A stretch of DNA of 64,000 nucleotides, taken from the NCBI GenBank assembly GCA_025964695.1, contig JAOPYK010000309.1, positions 1-64,000 on the forward strand, read 5' to 3'. Source of the DNA: Streptosporangiaceae bacterium. GTDB taxonomy: Bacteria; Actinomycetota; Actinomycetes; Streptosporangiales; Streptosporangiaceae. Below are positions 28,437 through 36,824 of this stretch, in pieces. The translations under genes and the position numbers were made by a program. Position 1 is the stretch's first letter; every line of letters starts with the position of its first letter. Below the pieces are notes generated by a model. It worked only from the letters and a program-made list of their open reading frames with translations, was not told the DNA's origin and ran no database searches.

Positions 28437-30191
28437 GTGCCTGAGAACGAGGGGCCGACCCCTGCCGCCAGTTCCTGGTTGACTGGCGCCTACCTTCCGC
28501 CAGACTATGTCGACACCGGGCCGATTCCCACGATCACCGACGACATGACCGCCGAAGACGTGGCGCGGCTCTCCGAAGCGGAGTCGCTGGTGTCCTCCCC
28601 GGCCGGGAAGGACACCAGCGAGCGGACCGTGGGGCCGGCTCCGGGCGCCAACGGCACATCGGCCGCCACCACCGAGGCGGCCGCCGCCGAAGAGGTGGTC
28701 GCCGGTGGTTCCGCAGAGGTGAAGGGGCCTGAAGGGGATCCCCCTGCGGTGACGACGATGTCCGCCTCCTCCGCGGGAGAGGCCGCGAAGAGCGTGGAGT
28801 CGGCCGGGAGTGAACCCGGTGCTGGTGTTCCCGCCGTTACTGAGGTGATGACGGGCGGCCGCGCGGAGGTGGAGAGCGCTGACGGTGGTCCTGCGGCGGT
28901 GACGACGGTATTCCCCCTCGTGGCAGGAGGGGCTGCGGAGGGCGTGGAGCCGGACGGGACCGACGCCGATGCCGAGGTTGGGGCGGTCGCCGAGAGCGGT
29001 GGTAGGGCAGACGCGGTTGCCGGGAGCGTCGACCCGGATGCGGGCGTGGATGCGGGCGTGGATGCGGGCGTGCATGCGGGCGGCGGTGTGGACGATGCGC
29101 CTGCGGGGGGCATTGACGGGGATGCCGGGAGCACGGATGCGGATGCCGATGTGGCGGCCGACGCGTCTGTTGGGGGCGGAGGTGCGGGCGAGGCATCTGC
29201 CGATGACGGCCGTGCCGACGACGCCCCTGCCGAGAGTGGTGATGAGGGCGGTGCGGACGCCGCGACGGGGACCGGCAATGGCGGTGTTGCGGAGGCGGAG
29301 AGCGCCGATGATGCCGCAGCCGTGACGACGATGTTCGCCGTGGTCACCAACCAGACGCCGGAGGACGCTGATACCACGTCGTTCGCCGTGGTGACGGCGG
29401 ATATCGCCCGCGATCTCGATGCCGCTCGCGGCTCGGAGGCAGGCGCCGCAGTCAGAGGGGACGGCGAGTCGGGGATGCCGCTGCTCCGGTCCCAGCGATC
29501 CCGGGCGGTCCTGATCGCGGTGGTCGGAGCGGTGGTCGTGGTGGTCCTGGGCGTCGCGGCCGCGGCGGCCTTCGGCGGAGAACGGGGCAAGGGGCCGGCT
29601 TCGGCGCAGGTCTCGTCCGCGCCGGGTCCGGGTTCTGCCACGTCCAAGGCTGCGATCACCCCCGCCAAGGCGTTCCCCCGCTATCCGGGAGGGAAGAGCC
29701 TGGTGCTCGGCCGGATCATCGACCGTACCGCCCACCTGTCGTACAGCAGGCTCGGCGGGAAGTGGAGCTACGGACTGGACGGTCGCAAGCTGTCCGCCGC
29801 GCTGGGTGTCAGCCGGAGGGGGCCGCAGCTCAGGGGGATCATGGAGGCGGGCGGCGCCGAGTACCTCTCCGCGCCGCTCCCGGCCTCCGTGGGGCGCTCG
29901 GCCACCTCGGCGGCGGCGCAGGCCCTCGCGCGGAACGTCATTCGCGCCGGCCAGTCCAAGGAGCCGACGTTGCGGACGTACGCGGTCGAGCGGCTGACCG
30001 GAGGGCTCACGGGCTGGCTGGCCGGCTTCCAGGTACAGAGCGGGCCCAACGACGGGGAGACCGTCGCCGTCGCCCTGGTCGACACCGGAGCGGCGCGCCC
30101 GGGCGTCCTCTACGTGACGGTGCCGAGGGGTGACAAGACCGTACGCCCGGATATTCGCGCCCTCGTGCAGTCACTCCGCATCGCTCGCTGA
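28437..30191 (+). CDS. Membrane-anchored protein with acidic Ala/Asp/Gly-rich N-terminal half
   Basis: 584 residues. GTG 28437 lies 7 nt after TACCCT (28424-28429); the upstream frame has poor coding character. Residues ~50-340 are extremely rich in Ala, Gly, Asp, Glu and Val, with tandem DAGVDAGVDAGVHAG units; a transmembrane helix follows (~358-382), then an exported domain (HLSYSRLGGKWSYG ... RPDIRALVQSLRIAR) homologous to the C-terminal domain of the preceding gene. Tandem duplication is likely, with the intracellular halves diverging freely. Function unknown. Confidence 0.72.
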   Translation: MPENEGPTPAASSWLTGAYLPPDYVDTGPIPTITDDMTAEDVARLSEAESLVSSPAGKDTSERTVGPAPGANGTSAATTEAAAAEEVVAGGSAEVKGPEGDPPAVTTMSASSAGEAAKSVESAGSEPGAGVPAVTEVMTGGRAEVESADGGPAAVTTVFPLVAGGAAEGVEPDGTDADAEVGAVAESGGRADAVAGSVDPDAGVDAGVDAGVHAGGGVDDAPAGGIDGDAGSTDADADVAADASVGGGGAGEASADDGRADDAPAESGDEGGADAATGTGNGGVAEAESADDAAAVTTMFAVVTNQTPEDADTTSFAVVTADIARDLDAARGSEAGAAVRGDGESGMPLLRSQRSRAVLIAVVGAVVVVVLGVAAAAAFGGERGKGPASAQVSSAPGPGSATSKAAITPAKAFPRYPGGKSLVLGRIIDRTAHLSYSRLGGKWSYGLDGRKLSAALGVSRRGPQLRGIMEAGGAEYLSAPLPASVGRSATSAAAQALARNVIRAGQSKEPTLRTYAVERLTGGLTGWLAGFQVQSGPNDGETVAVALVDTGAARPGVLYVTVPRGDKTVRPDIRALVQSLRIAR

Positions 30192-30195
30192 GCGA

Positions 30196-30251
30196 AGCGC
30201 GTTGATCCCAGCGCGTTGATTTCAGCGCGTTGATTTCAGCGCGTTGATCCC
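30196..30251. repeat. Four tandem 14-bp repeats AGCGCGTTGATYYC
   Basis: Four exactly phased copies at 30196, 30210, 30224 and 30238 differ only in the last bases (CCC, TTC, TTC, CCC). Further degenerate GTTGATC/GCTGATC copies continue to about 30288. They fill the gap between the preceding stop and the acyl-CoA dehydrogenase start (30368), so they may be regulator-binding iterons. Confidence 0.85.
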
Positions 30252-30367
30252 ATGTTGATCGAACGAAGTTGATCCGAGCGTGCTGATCAAACCATCTCGG
30301 TCGGCCAGGCCACACCGAATCCTGTTCTAGTAGCCTGCGACCTACCCCTATCAGGATGAGGTGAGTC

Positions 30368-32713
30368 ATGGCGATCGGGCTGACCGAGGAGCATGAGGCC
30401 CTGGCGGCCTCCGTTCGTGGCTTCACCGCGCGGCACGTCTCCACGGATGTGATCCGCGCGGTGGTGGCCCTGACCGAGCAGACTGTCGCGCGGGTCGCCG
30501 AGGGGTCCGGGCCGGAGGCCGCGGACACGGCGCCGCGGCCGGTGTTCTGGCCGGCGCTCGCCGATCAGGGCCTGCTGGGACTGCACCTGCCGGAGGAGTA
30601 CGGCGGCCAGGGATTCTCGCTGGTGGAGCTGGCCGTGGCCGTCGAGGAGCTGGGCCGGGGCCTGACCCCGGGTCCGTACGTCCCGACCGTGCTGGCCAGC
30701 GCGATCATCGCGGCCGGCGCCGATGAGAAGACTCGCCAGGAGCTGCTGCCGGGTCTCGCCGACGGAACCCGCACCGCCGCGGTCGCTCTGAACGGCACCC
30801 TCACCGGGACGCACGGGCCGGACGGCCTGACGATCGAGGGGAGCGTCGAGCCGGTGCTGGGCGCCGAGATGGCGGATCTCCTGGTCCTGCCGGTCCGGAC
30901 GGAGGCCCATACGAAGGCACATGCGAAGGCCCACGCGAAAGCCCGTACGGCAGAAGACGCGGGGCACGGAACGTCGGGGCATGGAGCAGCAGGGCATGGA
31001 ATGTGGGTGGTCGTGGAGGCCGCCGACGTGGTGGTCGAGCTGCTGGAGAGCCTTGACCTGACCCGGGCGGTGGCCGCGGTGACGGTGCGGGGCATCACGG
31101 TCCCCGACGAGCGGGTGTTGTCGGCGGCGGGCGCCCGAGACCTCGCGGCCGTGATCCTGGGCGCCGAGGCCTGCGGGGTGACCGGCCGGGCGCTGGACGC
31201 GGCGGTCTCCTACGCCAAGCTCCGCGAGCAGTTCGGACGGCCGATCGGCCAGTTCCAGGGCGTCAAGCACAAGTGCGCCTGGATGCTGGTCGGGCTGGAA
31301 CGCGCGCGGGCCGCGGTCTGGGACGCCGCTCGGGCGGTCGGGGACGGTGCCGGCCAGGCTGAGGCCCAGCGCGGCTATGCCGTCGCGGTCGCCGCGGCGC
31401 TGGCTCCTGATGTGGCCGTGAGCTGCACCGAGGACAACATCCAGGTGCACGGCGGCGTCGGCTACACGTTCGAGCACGACGCCCACCTGTCCTACCGCCG
31501 CGCACTGACCCTGCGGGCGCTGACCGGCCGGGCGAGCTCCTTCCAGGAGTCCCTCGCCGAGCTGGCGCTGGCGGGCGTACGCCGGCCGATGGAGCTGGAG
31601 CTGCCCGCCGACACGGAGCCGCTCCGGGCGGAGGTCGGGGCGCGGGTGGCCGAGCTGGCCGCGATGGAGCCGCTCGCGCAACGGGCCGAGATGGCTGCGG
31701 GCGGCTGGGTGACCCCGCACCTGCCGAGGCCGTGGGGCCGGGAGGCGTCACCGCTGGAGCAGGTCGTGATCCAGCAGGAGCTCAAGCGCGCGAACGTACG
31801 GCCCGTACCGTTGATGATCGCGGCGTGGGTGGTGCCGTCGCTGGTGCAGTACGGCACGGGCGAGCAGCAGGAGCGATTCCTGCCACCGACGCTGCGCGGC
31901 GAGATGGTCTGGTGTCAGCTGTTCAGCGAGCCCGGCGCCGGCTCTGATCTGGCCTCGCTGTCCACCCGGGCGGTGAAGGTCGAGGGCGGCTGGGAGATCT
32001 CCGGACAGAAGATCTGGAACTCGCTGGCCCGGGAGGCGCACTGGGGGATCTGCATCGCCCGGACGAATCCCGACGCGGCCAAGCACGCGGGCATCACGTA
32101 CTTCCTGATGGACATGGCGTCGGAGGGGATCGAGGTCCGGCCGCTGCGCGAGTGCACCGGGGACGCGATCTTCAACGAGGTGTTCCTGGACTCCGTCTTC
32201 GTGCCCGACGCGCTGGTGGTAGGCCCGGTCGACGCGGGTTGGCAGGTCGCCCGCAACACGCTGGCCAACGAGCGGGTGGGACTGACCTCGACGTTCCAGC
32301 TCGGTGGCGACATGCCCAAGCTCGTACGGCTCGTCTCGGAGCTGGGGCTGGCCGACGACCCGGTGGTGCGGGTGAACCTGGGGCGGCTGGCCTGTGACGA
32401 GCACGCCTTCCAGCTGCTGGGCCTGCGGGCCACGTTGAAGCAGCTGTCCGGCACCGACCCGGGCGCTACCGCCAACGTACGCAAGCTGGTGGCCATGGAG
32501 CACGGCCAGGACGTTACGGAGTACGGCTTCACCCTGCTGGGAGCCGAAGGTGCCCTCACGGGCGGGTGGCGGTCGGAGTTGCGGCGCATGTGGACCCGCT
32601 ATCTGCTCGCCTCCCGGGCGATGACGATCGGCGGCGGCACCACCGAGGTCAATCTCAACGTCATCGGTGAACGCCTGCTCGGCCTGCCACGCGACCCCGA
32701 ACCGGGGAAATAG
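30368..32713 (+). CDS. Two-domain acyl-CoA dehydrogenase (fused tandem ACAD)
   Basis: 781 residues, about twice a normal acyl-CoA dehydrogenase. The first ACAD unit covers ~1-400 (EEYGGQGFSLVELAVAVEELGRG; IQVHGGVGYTFEHD), the second ~410-780 (CQLFSEPGAGSDLAS flavin-contact motif; IGGGTTEVNLNVIGERLLGLPR). Similar double FadE proteins (FadE6/FadE22 type) occur in mycobacteria. It oxidises acyl-CoA to enoyl-CoA with FAD; substrate not determinable. A His/Ala/Lys-rich insertion (~178-213: HTKAHAKAHAKAR, GHGTSGHGAAGHG) interrupts the first unit. Start ATG 30368 follows GATGAGGTGAG. It has its own promoter region containing 14-bp repeats. Confidence 0.9.
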   Translation: MAIGLTEEHEALAASVRGFTARHVSTDVIRAVVALTEQTVARVAEGSGPEAADTAPRPVFWPALADQGLLGLHLPEEYGGQGFSLVELAVAVEELGRGLTPGPYVPTVLASAIIAAGADEKTRQELLPGLADGTRTAAVALNGTLTGTHGPDGLTIEGSVEPVLGAEMADLLVLPVRTEAHTKAHAKAHAKARTAEDAGHGTSGHGAAGHGMWVVVEAADVVVELLESLDLTRAVAAVTVRGITVPDERVLSAAGARDLAAVILGAEACGVTGRALDAAVSYAKLREQFGRPIGQFQGVKHKCAWMLVGLERARAAVWDAARAVGDGAGQAEAQRGYAVAVAAALAPDVAVSCTEDNIQVHGGVGYTFEHDAHLSYRRALTLRALTGRASSFQESLAELALAGVRRPMELELPADTEPLRAEVGARVAELAAMEPLAQRAEMAAGGWVTPHLPRPWGREASPLEQVVIQQELKRANVRPVPLMIAAWVVPSLVQYGTGEQQERFLPPTLRGEMVWCQLFSEPGAGSDLASLSTRAVKVEGGWEISGQKIWNSLAREAHWGICIARTNPDAAKHAGITYFLMDMASEGIEVRPLRECTGDAIFNEVFLDSVFVPDALVVGPVDAGWQVARNTLANERVGLTSTFQLGGDMPKLVRLVSELGLADDPVVRVNLGRLACDEHAFQLLGLRATLKQLSGTDPGATANVRKLVAMEHGQDVTEYGFTLLGAEGALTGGWRSELRRMWTRYLLASRAMTIGGGTTEVNLNVIGERLLGLPRDPEPGK

Positions 32714-32780
32714 CACTGTCGCCCGGATCGGGGCTTTCCGCCGTTCCCTGGGGAGACGCACCGGGTAACCTTTGCGCCTG

Positions 32781-34484
32781 ATGACGGGGCGAACGCGGCG
32801 GCTACCGGCCGTTCTGACCGGCCTGGGGTTGGGGCTGCTGGCGATCGGGCCGGGACTCAAACCCGGCTACATCCTGTCCTATGACATGGTGTTCGTGCCG
32901 GACCCGCCCTTCACCCGTGGCACGTTCGGCCTGACCGGGGCGTTGCCTCGCCACGTGCCGAGCGACGCCGTCGTCACCGCGCTCTCCACGGTCATGCCGG
33001 GCGATCTCGTGCAGAAGCTGCTCCTGCTCGCGATCTTCGTCATGGCCTGTGCCTCGGCGGCCTCGCTGGTGCCTTCGGAGCGCTCGCTGCCGCGGCTGGC
33101 TGCCGGGGTCTGCTACGCCTGGAACCCGTATGTGGCGGAGCGGTTGCTGCTCGGCCAGTGGGCGTTGCTGCTCGGGTACGCCGCGCTGCCCTGGGTCGTG
33201 AGCGCCGCGGCCGGCGTCACGGAGCGGAACGGCGGGTGGCGGCTGGTCCGTGCCCTGGTGCCCGCGGCCATCGGCGGGTTCGCGGGGATGGCCGTCTCTG
33301 GACTGACGGCCTTGATCGTCGCGATGACCTTCGCGGTGCGGCGGGAGCGTCCGGGGCCGGAGGCCCGCAGGTCGGCGACCCGGACGGTGGCCGCGCTGCT
33401 GGCGGTGAGCCTGCCCTGGCTGGTGACCGGGCTGTTCCGCTCGTCCGGCCAGGTGGGGGACGCCTCGGCGGTCGGTGCCTTCGCGGCCAGGGCGGACACG
33501 CCTTTTGGGGCGCTGGGCAGTCTGCTGCTGCTGGGCGGGACGTGGAACGCCGAGACCATGCCGCCGGGCTACGGGTCCGTGGTCACCTCGCTCGCCTGGC
33601 TGGCCGTCGTGCTGGCCGCTCTCGCCGGATACGCGTTGTGGTGCCGGGCACCGTGGTCGGGTGGGCTGGCGGCGGCCGGGCTGACGGGCTTCGCGCTCGC
33701 CGGGCTCGGCGTGCTGGTGCCCGGTGTGCTGCGCACCGCGATCGGCTGGTGGGCCGGGTTCGGCGTGCTGCGCGACGGGCAACAGTACGTCGCCCCGCTC
33801 GCCGTCATGGTCGCGGTCGGCCTGGGCGTCACAGCCGACCGGGCGCTGCGGAGGGATCGGGCCGGTGCGGCGCTGGGAGTGCTCGCGACCCTCGCCCCGG
33901 TCGCTCTGCTGCCTTCCCTCGCCTGGGGGGCGGCGGGCCGGCTTCAGGCCGTCGGTTACCCCGCCGACTGGTCCCGGGTCCGGCAGGTCATCGCCGCGGA
34001 TCGCGCTCCGGGGGACGTGCTCCTGCTGCCCTGGGCGACCTATCGCGGTTATCCGTGGAACGGCGGCCGCCGGGTGCTGGATCCGTTGCCGCGCTACCTG
34101 GATCGCCGGGTGATCTCGAGCGACGCCGTCGTCGTGGGCACCGTCGAGATCGCCGCGGAGGACCCGCGCGCACGAAGGCTCGATCCCGTGGTCAGGGGCG
34201 GCGGAGAGCTCACCGGCACGCTGGCCCGGGCCGGGATCAGGTACGTGGTCGCCGACGCCGACCTCGGCGGTGTGGACCGGACTCGCCTGGCGGGTGCGGA
34301 GCTCGTCGTGGACCGCCCGGACATCCTGCTCTACCGCATCCCGGAAGCGGCGCCGGACGTGCGGGACGGTGGCCCGCCCCTCTGGCCGGTGCTGTTGGCC
34401 TGGCATGTCGCGCTCTGTATGGTTCTCTGGTCATTTCGGGCACCAGCCACTACTCTGGTCACTCGAATCCCGCCCCCGTCCTGA
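32781..34484 (+). CDS. Polytopic membrane protein, probable GT-C-type glycosyltransferase
   Basis: About 567 residues with roughly 11-12 transmembrane helices. An early acidic/aromatic loop SYDMVFVPDPPF resembles the first extracytoplasmic loop of GT-C enzymes, which use polyprenyl-phosphate sugars outside the membrane. A soluble stretch (~400-520, VRQVIAADRAPGDVLLLPWATYRGYPW...) precedes the last helix. ATG 32781 lies 9 nt after TAACCT (32766-32771); TTG 32772 is possible. Its position directly before a DUF2613-like peptide, GT2, GT4 and an AftD-like enzyme mirrors the Rv0235c-Rv0236c-Rv0236A neighbourhood of M. tuberculosis. Catalytic role inferred, not shown. Confidence 0.72.
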   Translation: MTGRTRRLPAVLTGLGLGLLAIGPGLKPGYILSYDMVFVPDPPFTRGTFGLTGALPRHVPSDAVVTALSTVMPGDLVQKLLLLAIFVMACASAASLVPSERSLPRLAAGVCYAWNPYVAERLLLGQWALLLGYAALPWVVSAAAGVTERNGGWRLVRALVPAAIGGFAGMAVSGLTALIVAMTFAVRRERPGPEARRSATRTVAALLAVSLPWLVTGLFRSSGQVGDASAVGAFAARADTPFGALGSLLLLGGTWNAETMPPGYGSVVTSLAWLAVVLAALAGYALWCRAPWSGGLAAAGLTGFALAGLGVLVPGVLRTAIGWWAGFGVLRDGQQYVAPLAVMVAVGLGVTADRALRRDRAGAALGVLATLAPVALLPSLAWGAAGRLQAVGYPADWSRVRQVIAADRAPGDVLLLPWATYRGYPWNGGRRVLDPLPRYLDRRVISSDAVVVGTVEIAAEDPRARRLDPVVRGGGELTGTLARAGIRYVVADADLGGVDRTRLAGAELVVDRPDILLYRIPEAAPDVRDGGPPLWPVLLAWHVALCMVLWSFRAPATTLVTRIPPPS

Positions 34485-34494
34485 GGACTTTCTG

Positions 34495-34623
34495 ATGCGC
34501 ATTGCGTTCGCGGCGCTCGCCGGAGTTCTGCTGGCCTCGCTGCTCTCCTTCTCTCTGGTGCAGGCGAATGCGGCGAACAAGGACCCTGTCACCAAGCCCC
34601 TTTACAACTACGGCTCTCGGTGA
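34495..34623 (+). CDS. DUF2613-like small membrane/secreted peptide
   Basis: 42 residues: an N-terminal hydrophobic helix (~4-26), a short polar tail and C-terminal YNYGSR. Size, topology and the Y-G-(S/N)-R ending fit the DUF2613 family, whose mycobacterial member (Rv0236A) lies beside AftD. A GAGGACT ribosome site precedes ATG 34495. It lies 10 bp after the GT-C-like gene and 3 bp before the GT2 gene, so all are probably one operon. Confidence 0.75.
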   Translation: MRIAFAALAGVLLASLLSFSLVQANAANKDPVTKPLYNYGSR

Positions 34624-34626
34624 CCT

Positions 34627-35484
34627 GTGCGCCGACCGGGCTCACCCGGGAGCGGTCTGGGACCTAGCGGGTCGGTGCTCCTGGAGATCGTCGTCCCCGC
34701 CTACAACGAGGCCACCCGGCTGCCGGGGGGCCTCGACCTGCTGACCCGGAAGCTGGTCGAGCTCGAGGTGCCCGCGGCGATCCTGGTCGTCGACAACGCC
34801 AGCACGGACGCGACTCCCCAGATCGTGCGCGACTGGTCCGGCCCGGTGCCCGTACGGCTGCTGCACTGCGCCCGGCGCGGCAAAGGCGCGGCGGTCCGGA
34901 CCGGGCTGCTGGCCAGCACCGCGCCCTACGTGGGCTTCTGCGACGCGGACATGGCCACCGATCTCGGAGCGCTCGACGAGGTGCTCCGCCTGCTCGGCAG
35001 CGGACTGCACGTCGTGGTCGGCTCCCGGCGCCATCCGGGCTCGCTGGTCCGCACGAACCACAATCCGTTGCGCAGGCTCGGCGCGATCACCTTCAACCGG
35101 CTCTGCAGAGGTCTTGTCGGCGGTATCACCGACACTCAGTGCGGGTTCAAGTTCTTCGCCGGCCCGCTCGCCCGCGCGGCCGCCGCCGATCTCCGTACGC
35201 CCGGGTTCGCCTTCGACGTCGAACTGCTGCTGCACTGCCGCCGGCACGGCGCCCAGTTGCACGATGTCCCGGTGCGCTGGCAGGACGTCTCCGGTTCGAC
35301 GTTCTCGGTCCGCAGGCACTCCGTCGGATGCCTGCGCGACCTGGCGCGGATCGGCCTGATCTCCTGGCGGTACGCCGGCCGGCCGAGCCGTCCCGCTTCG
35401 GTGTCGCTGAAGGCGAGCGGGGCCCTCCGTGTGGACCTGCCGTACGAGCAGTTCACCGAGGTAGGACGGTATCGCGCCGGATGA
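34627..35484 (+). CDS. Family 2 glycosyltransferase (polyprenyl-phosphate sugar synthase type)
   Basis: 285 residues if GTG 34627 is used; GTG 34672 is the alternative, giving MLLEIVVPAYNE. GT-A fold with VVDNASTD, the metal-binding DxD motif as CDADMA, and the NRLCRG..TDTQCGFKFF segment typical of dolichyl/polyprenyl-phosphate mannose or glucose synthases. It would make a lipid-linked sugar donor at the inner membrane face, matching the GT-C-like and AftD-like enzymes nearby. Its stop overlaps the next start as ATGA. Confidence 0.85.
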   Translation: MRRPGSPGSGLGPSGSVLLEIVVPAYNEATRLPGGLDLLTRKLVELEVPAAILVVDNASTDATPQIVRDWSGPVPVRLLHCARRGKGAAVRTGLLASTAPYVGFCDADMATDLGALDEVLRLLGSGLHVVVGSRRHPGSLVRTNHNPLRRLGAITFNRLCRGLVGGITDTQCGFKFFAGPLARAAAADLRTPGFAFDVELLLHCRRHGAQLHDVPVRWQDVSGSTFSVRRHSVGCLRDLARIGLISWRYAGRPSRPASVSLKASGALRVDLPYEQFTEVGRYRAG

Positions 35485-36785
35485 CCGGGCGGGTCGAGGG
35501 AGTACGGCTGGCGATCGTCAACTGGCGGGATCCCTGGCATCCCGCAGCGGGCGGCGCCGAGCGGTACGCCTGGGAACTGGCCCGGCGGTTCGCGGACCAG
35601 GGCGCCGAGGTCCGGTACGTGACCGCCCGCGCGCCCGGCCAGCCGGTCCGGAACCGGGTGGAGGGCGTCGAGTTCGTCCGCATGGGCGGGCGGTTCACCG
35701 TGTACCCGCTGGTGCTGATGTGGATGGCACTGCGGCGACGCTCCTTCGACGCCGTCATCGACTGCCAGAACGGCATCCCCTTCTTCACTCCGTGGGTGCT
35801 GGGCCGGCGGGTCCCCGTTCTGTGCTCGATCTTCCACGTCCACGACGAGCAGTTCGGCATGTACTTTCCGGGGTGGCTCGCCTGGATCGGCAGGATGCTG
35901 GAGGGCCCGGTGGCGCGCTGGACCTACCGGCGGCAGGCCTGCACGGCCATCTCGCTGACGACCGTGACGGCGCTACGGGAACGGCTCGGCTGGACCGGAC
36001 CGGTCTACGTGGTCCCGGTGGGCGTGACGATCCCCGAGCGCCCGGTGCCGGACAGACCCGTCGGCGATCCCGAGCTGGTGTGCGTCAGCAGGCTCGTCCC
36101 GCACAAGCGGGTGGAACGGATCCTGGCGCTCGCGGACCGGCTCCGCGAACGCCTGCCGGGACTGCGGGTCCAGATCGTGGGTGACGGTCCTTCGACGGAG
36201 GGACTGGCCAAGGAGATCGCCGAGCGGGGTCTGGGGGATGTCGTCACCCTGCACGGATTCGTGTCCGAGGCGGAGAAGACGGCCCTGGTCGCGGGTGCCG
36301 GCCTGCATCTGAGCGCCTCCCGGGGCGAAGGCTGGGGACTGTGCGTTGCGGAGGCCGCCGCGCTGGGCGTGCCGACCGTGGCCTACGACGTCGATGGGCT
36401 GAGGGACGCCGTGCGCGACGGGGTCACGGGCTGGCTCGTCCATGGCGACCAGGAGCTCGAAGAGGTCGTTGAACGGGCGCTCCAGGAGCTCGGAGATCCG
36501 GCCCGGCGTGCGGAGGTCGCCGATGCCTGCCACCGCTGGGCGAAGGAGTTCGGCTGGGACCGGACCGCCGAGCGCATGGGTGATCTGGTGGCGGCGTCGA
36601 TCAGGGCCGGTTCGGCGTACTCGGCCGGGGGTGGCGCAGTGGTCGTCCGCAGGTACGGTGACGAGGTGGCACGGGTCGTCGAGGGTCCGGTCCGCGACGA
36701 GGCTCTGAGCGGCTCCGCCGAACTGATCGAGGCACGCCCCGCCACCCCGGTGGAGCGGTTGCTGGGACGTGCCGACCGGCTGTGA
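35481..36785 (+). CDS. Family 4 glycosyltransferase
   Basis: 434 residues, GT-B fold. The N-terminal half has the acceptor-side loop HPAAGGAERYAWELA; the C-terminal half has VSRLVPHKRVERIL, the nucleotide-sugar motif VGDGP and ASRGEGWGLCVAEAAALGVP with the conserved E-x7-E. It uses a nucleotide sugar in the cytoplasm. A ~60-residue C-terminal extension (VVVRRYGDEVARVV...) is not part of the fold. Overlaps the GT2 gene by 4 nt, so it is translationally coupled. Confidence 0.88.
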   Translation: MTGRVEGVRLAIVNWRDPWHPAAGGAERYAWELARRFADQGAEVRYVTARAPGQPVRNRVEGVEFVRMGGRFTVYPLVLMWMALRRRSFDAVIDCQNGIPFFTPWVLGRRVPVLCSIFHVHDEQFGMYFPGWLAWIGRMLEGPVARWTYRRQACTAISLTTVTALRERLGWTGPVYVVPVGVTIPERPVPDRPVGDPELVCVSRLVPHKRVERILALADRLRERLPGLRVQIVGDGPSTEGLAKEIAERGLGDVVTLHGFVSEAEKTALVAGAGLHLSASRGEGWGLCVAEAAALGVPTVAYDVDGLRDAVRDGVTGWLVHGDQELEEVVERALQELGDPARRAEVADACHRWAKEFGWDRTAERMGDLVAASIRAGSAYSAGGGAVVVRRYGDEVARVVEGPVRDEALSGSAELIEARPATPVERLLGRADRL

Positions 36786-36824
36786 GCACGCGCTCGTAGA
36801 GTGTGGGAGGAGGCGAGCGCGGTC

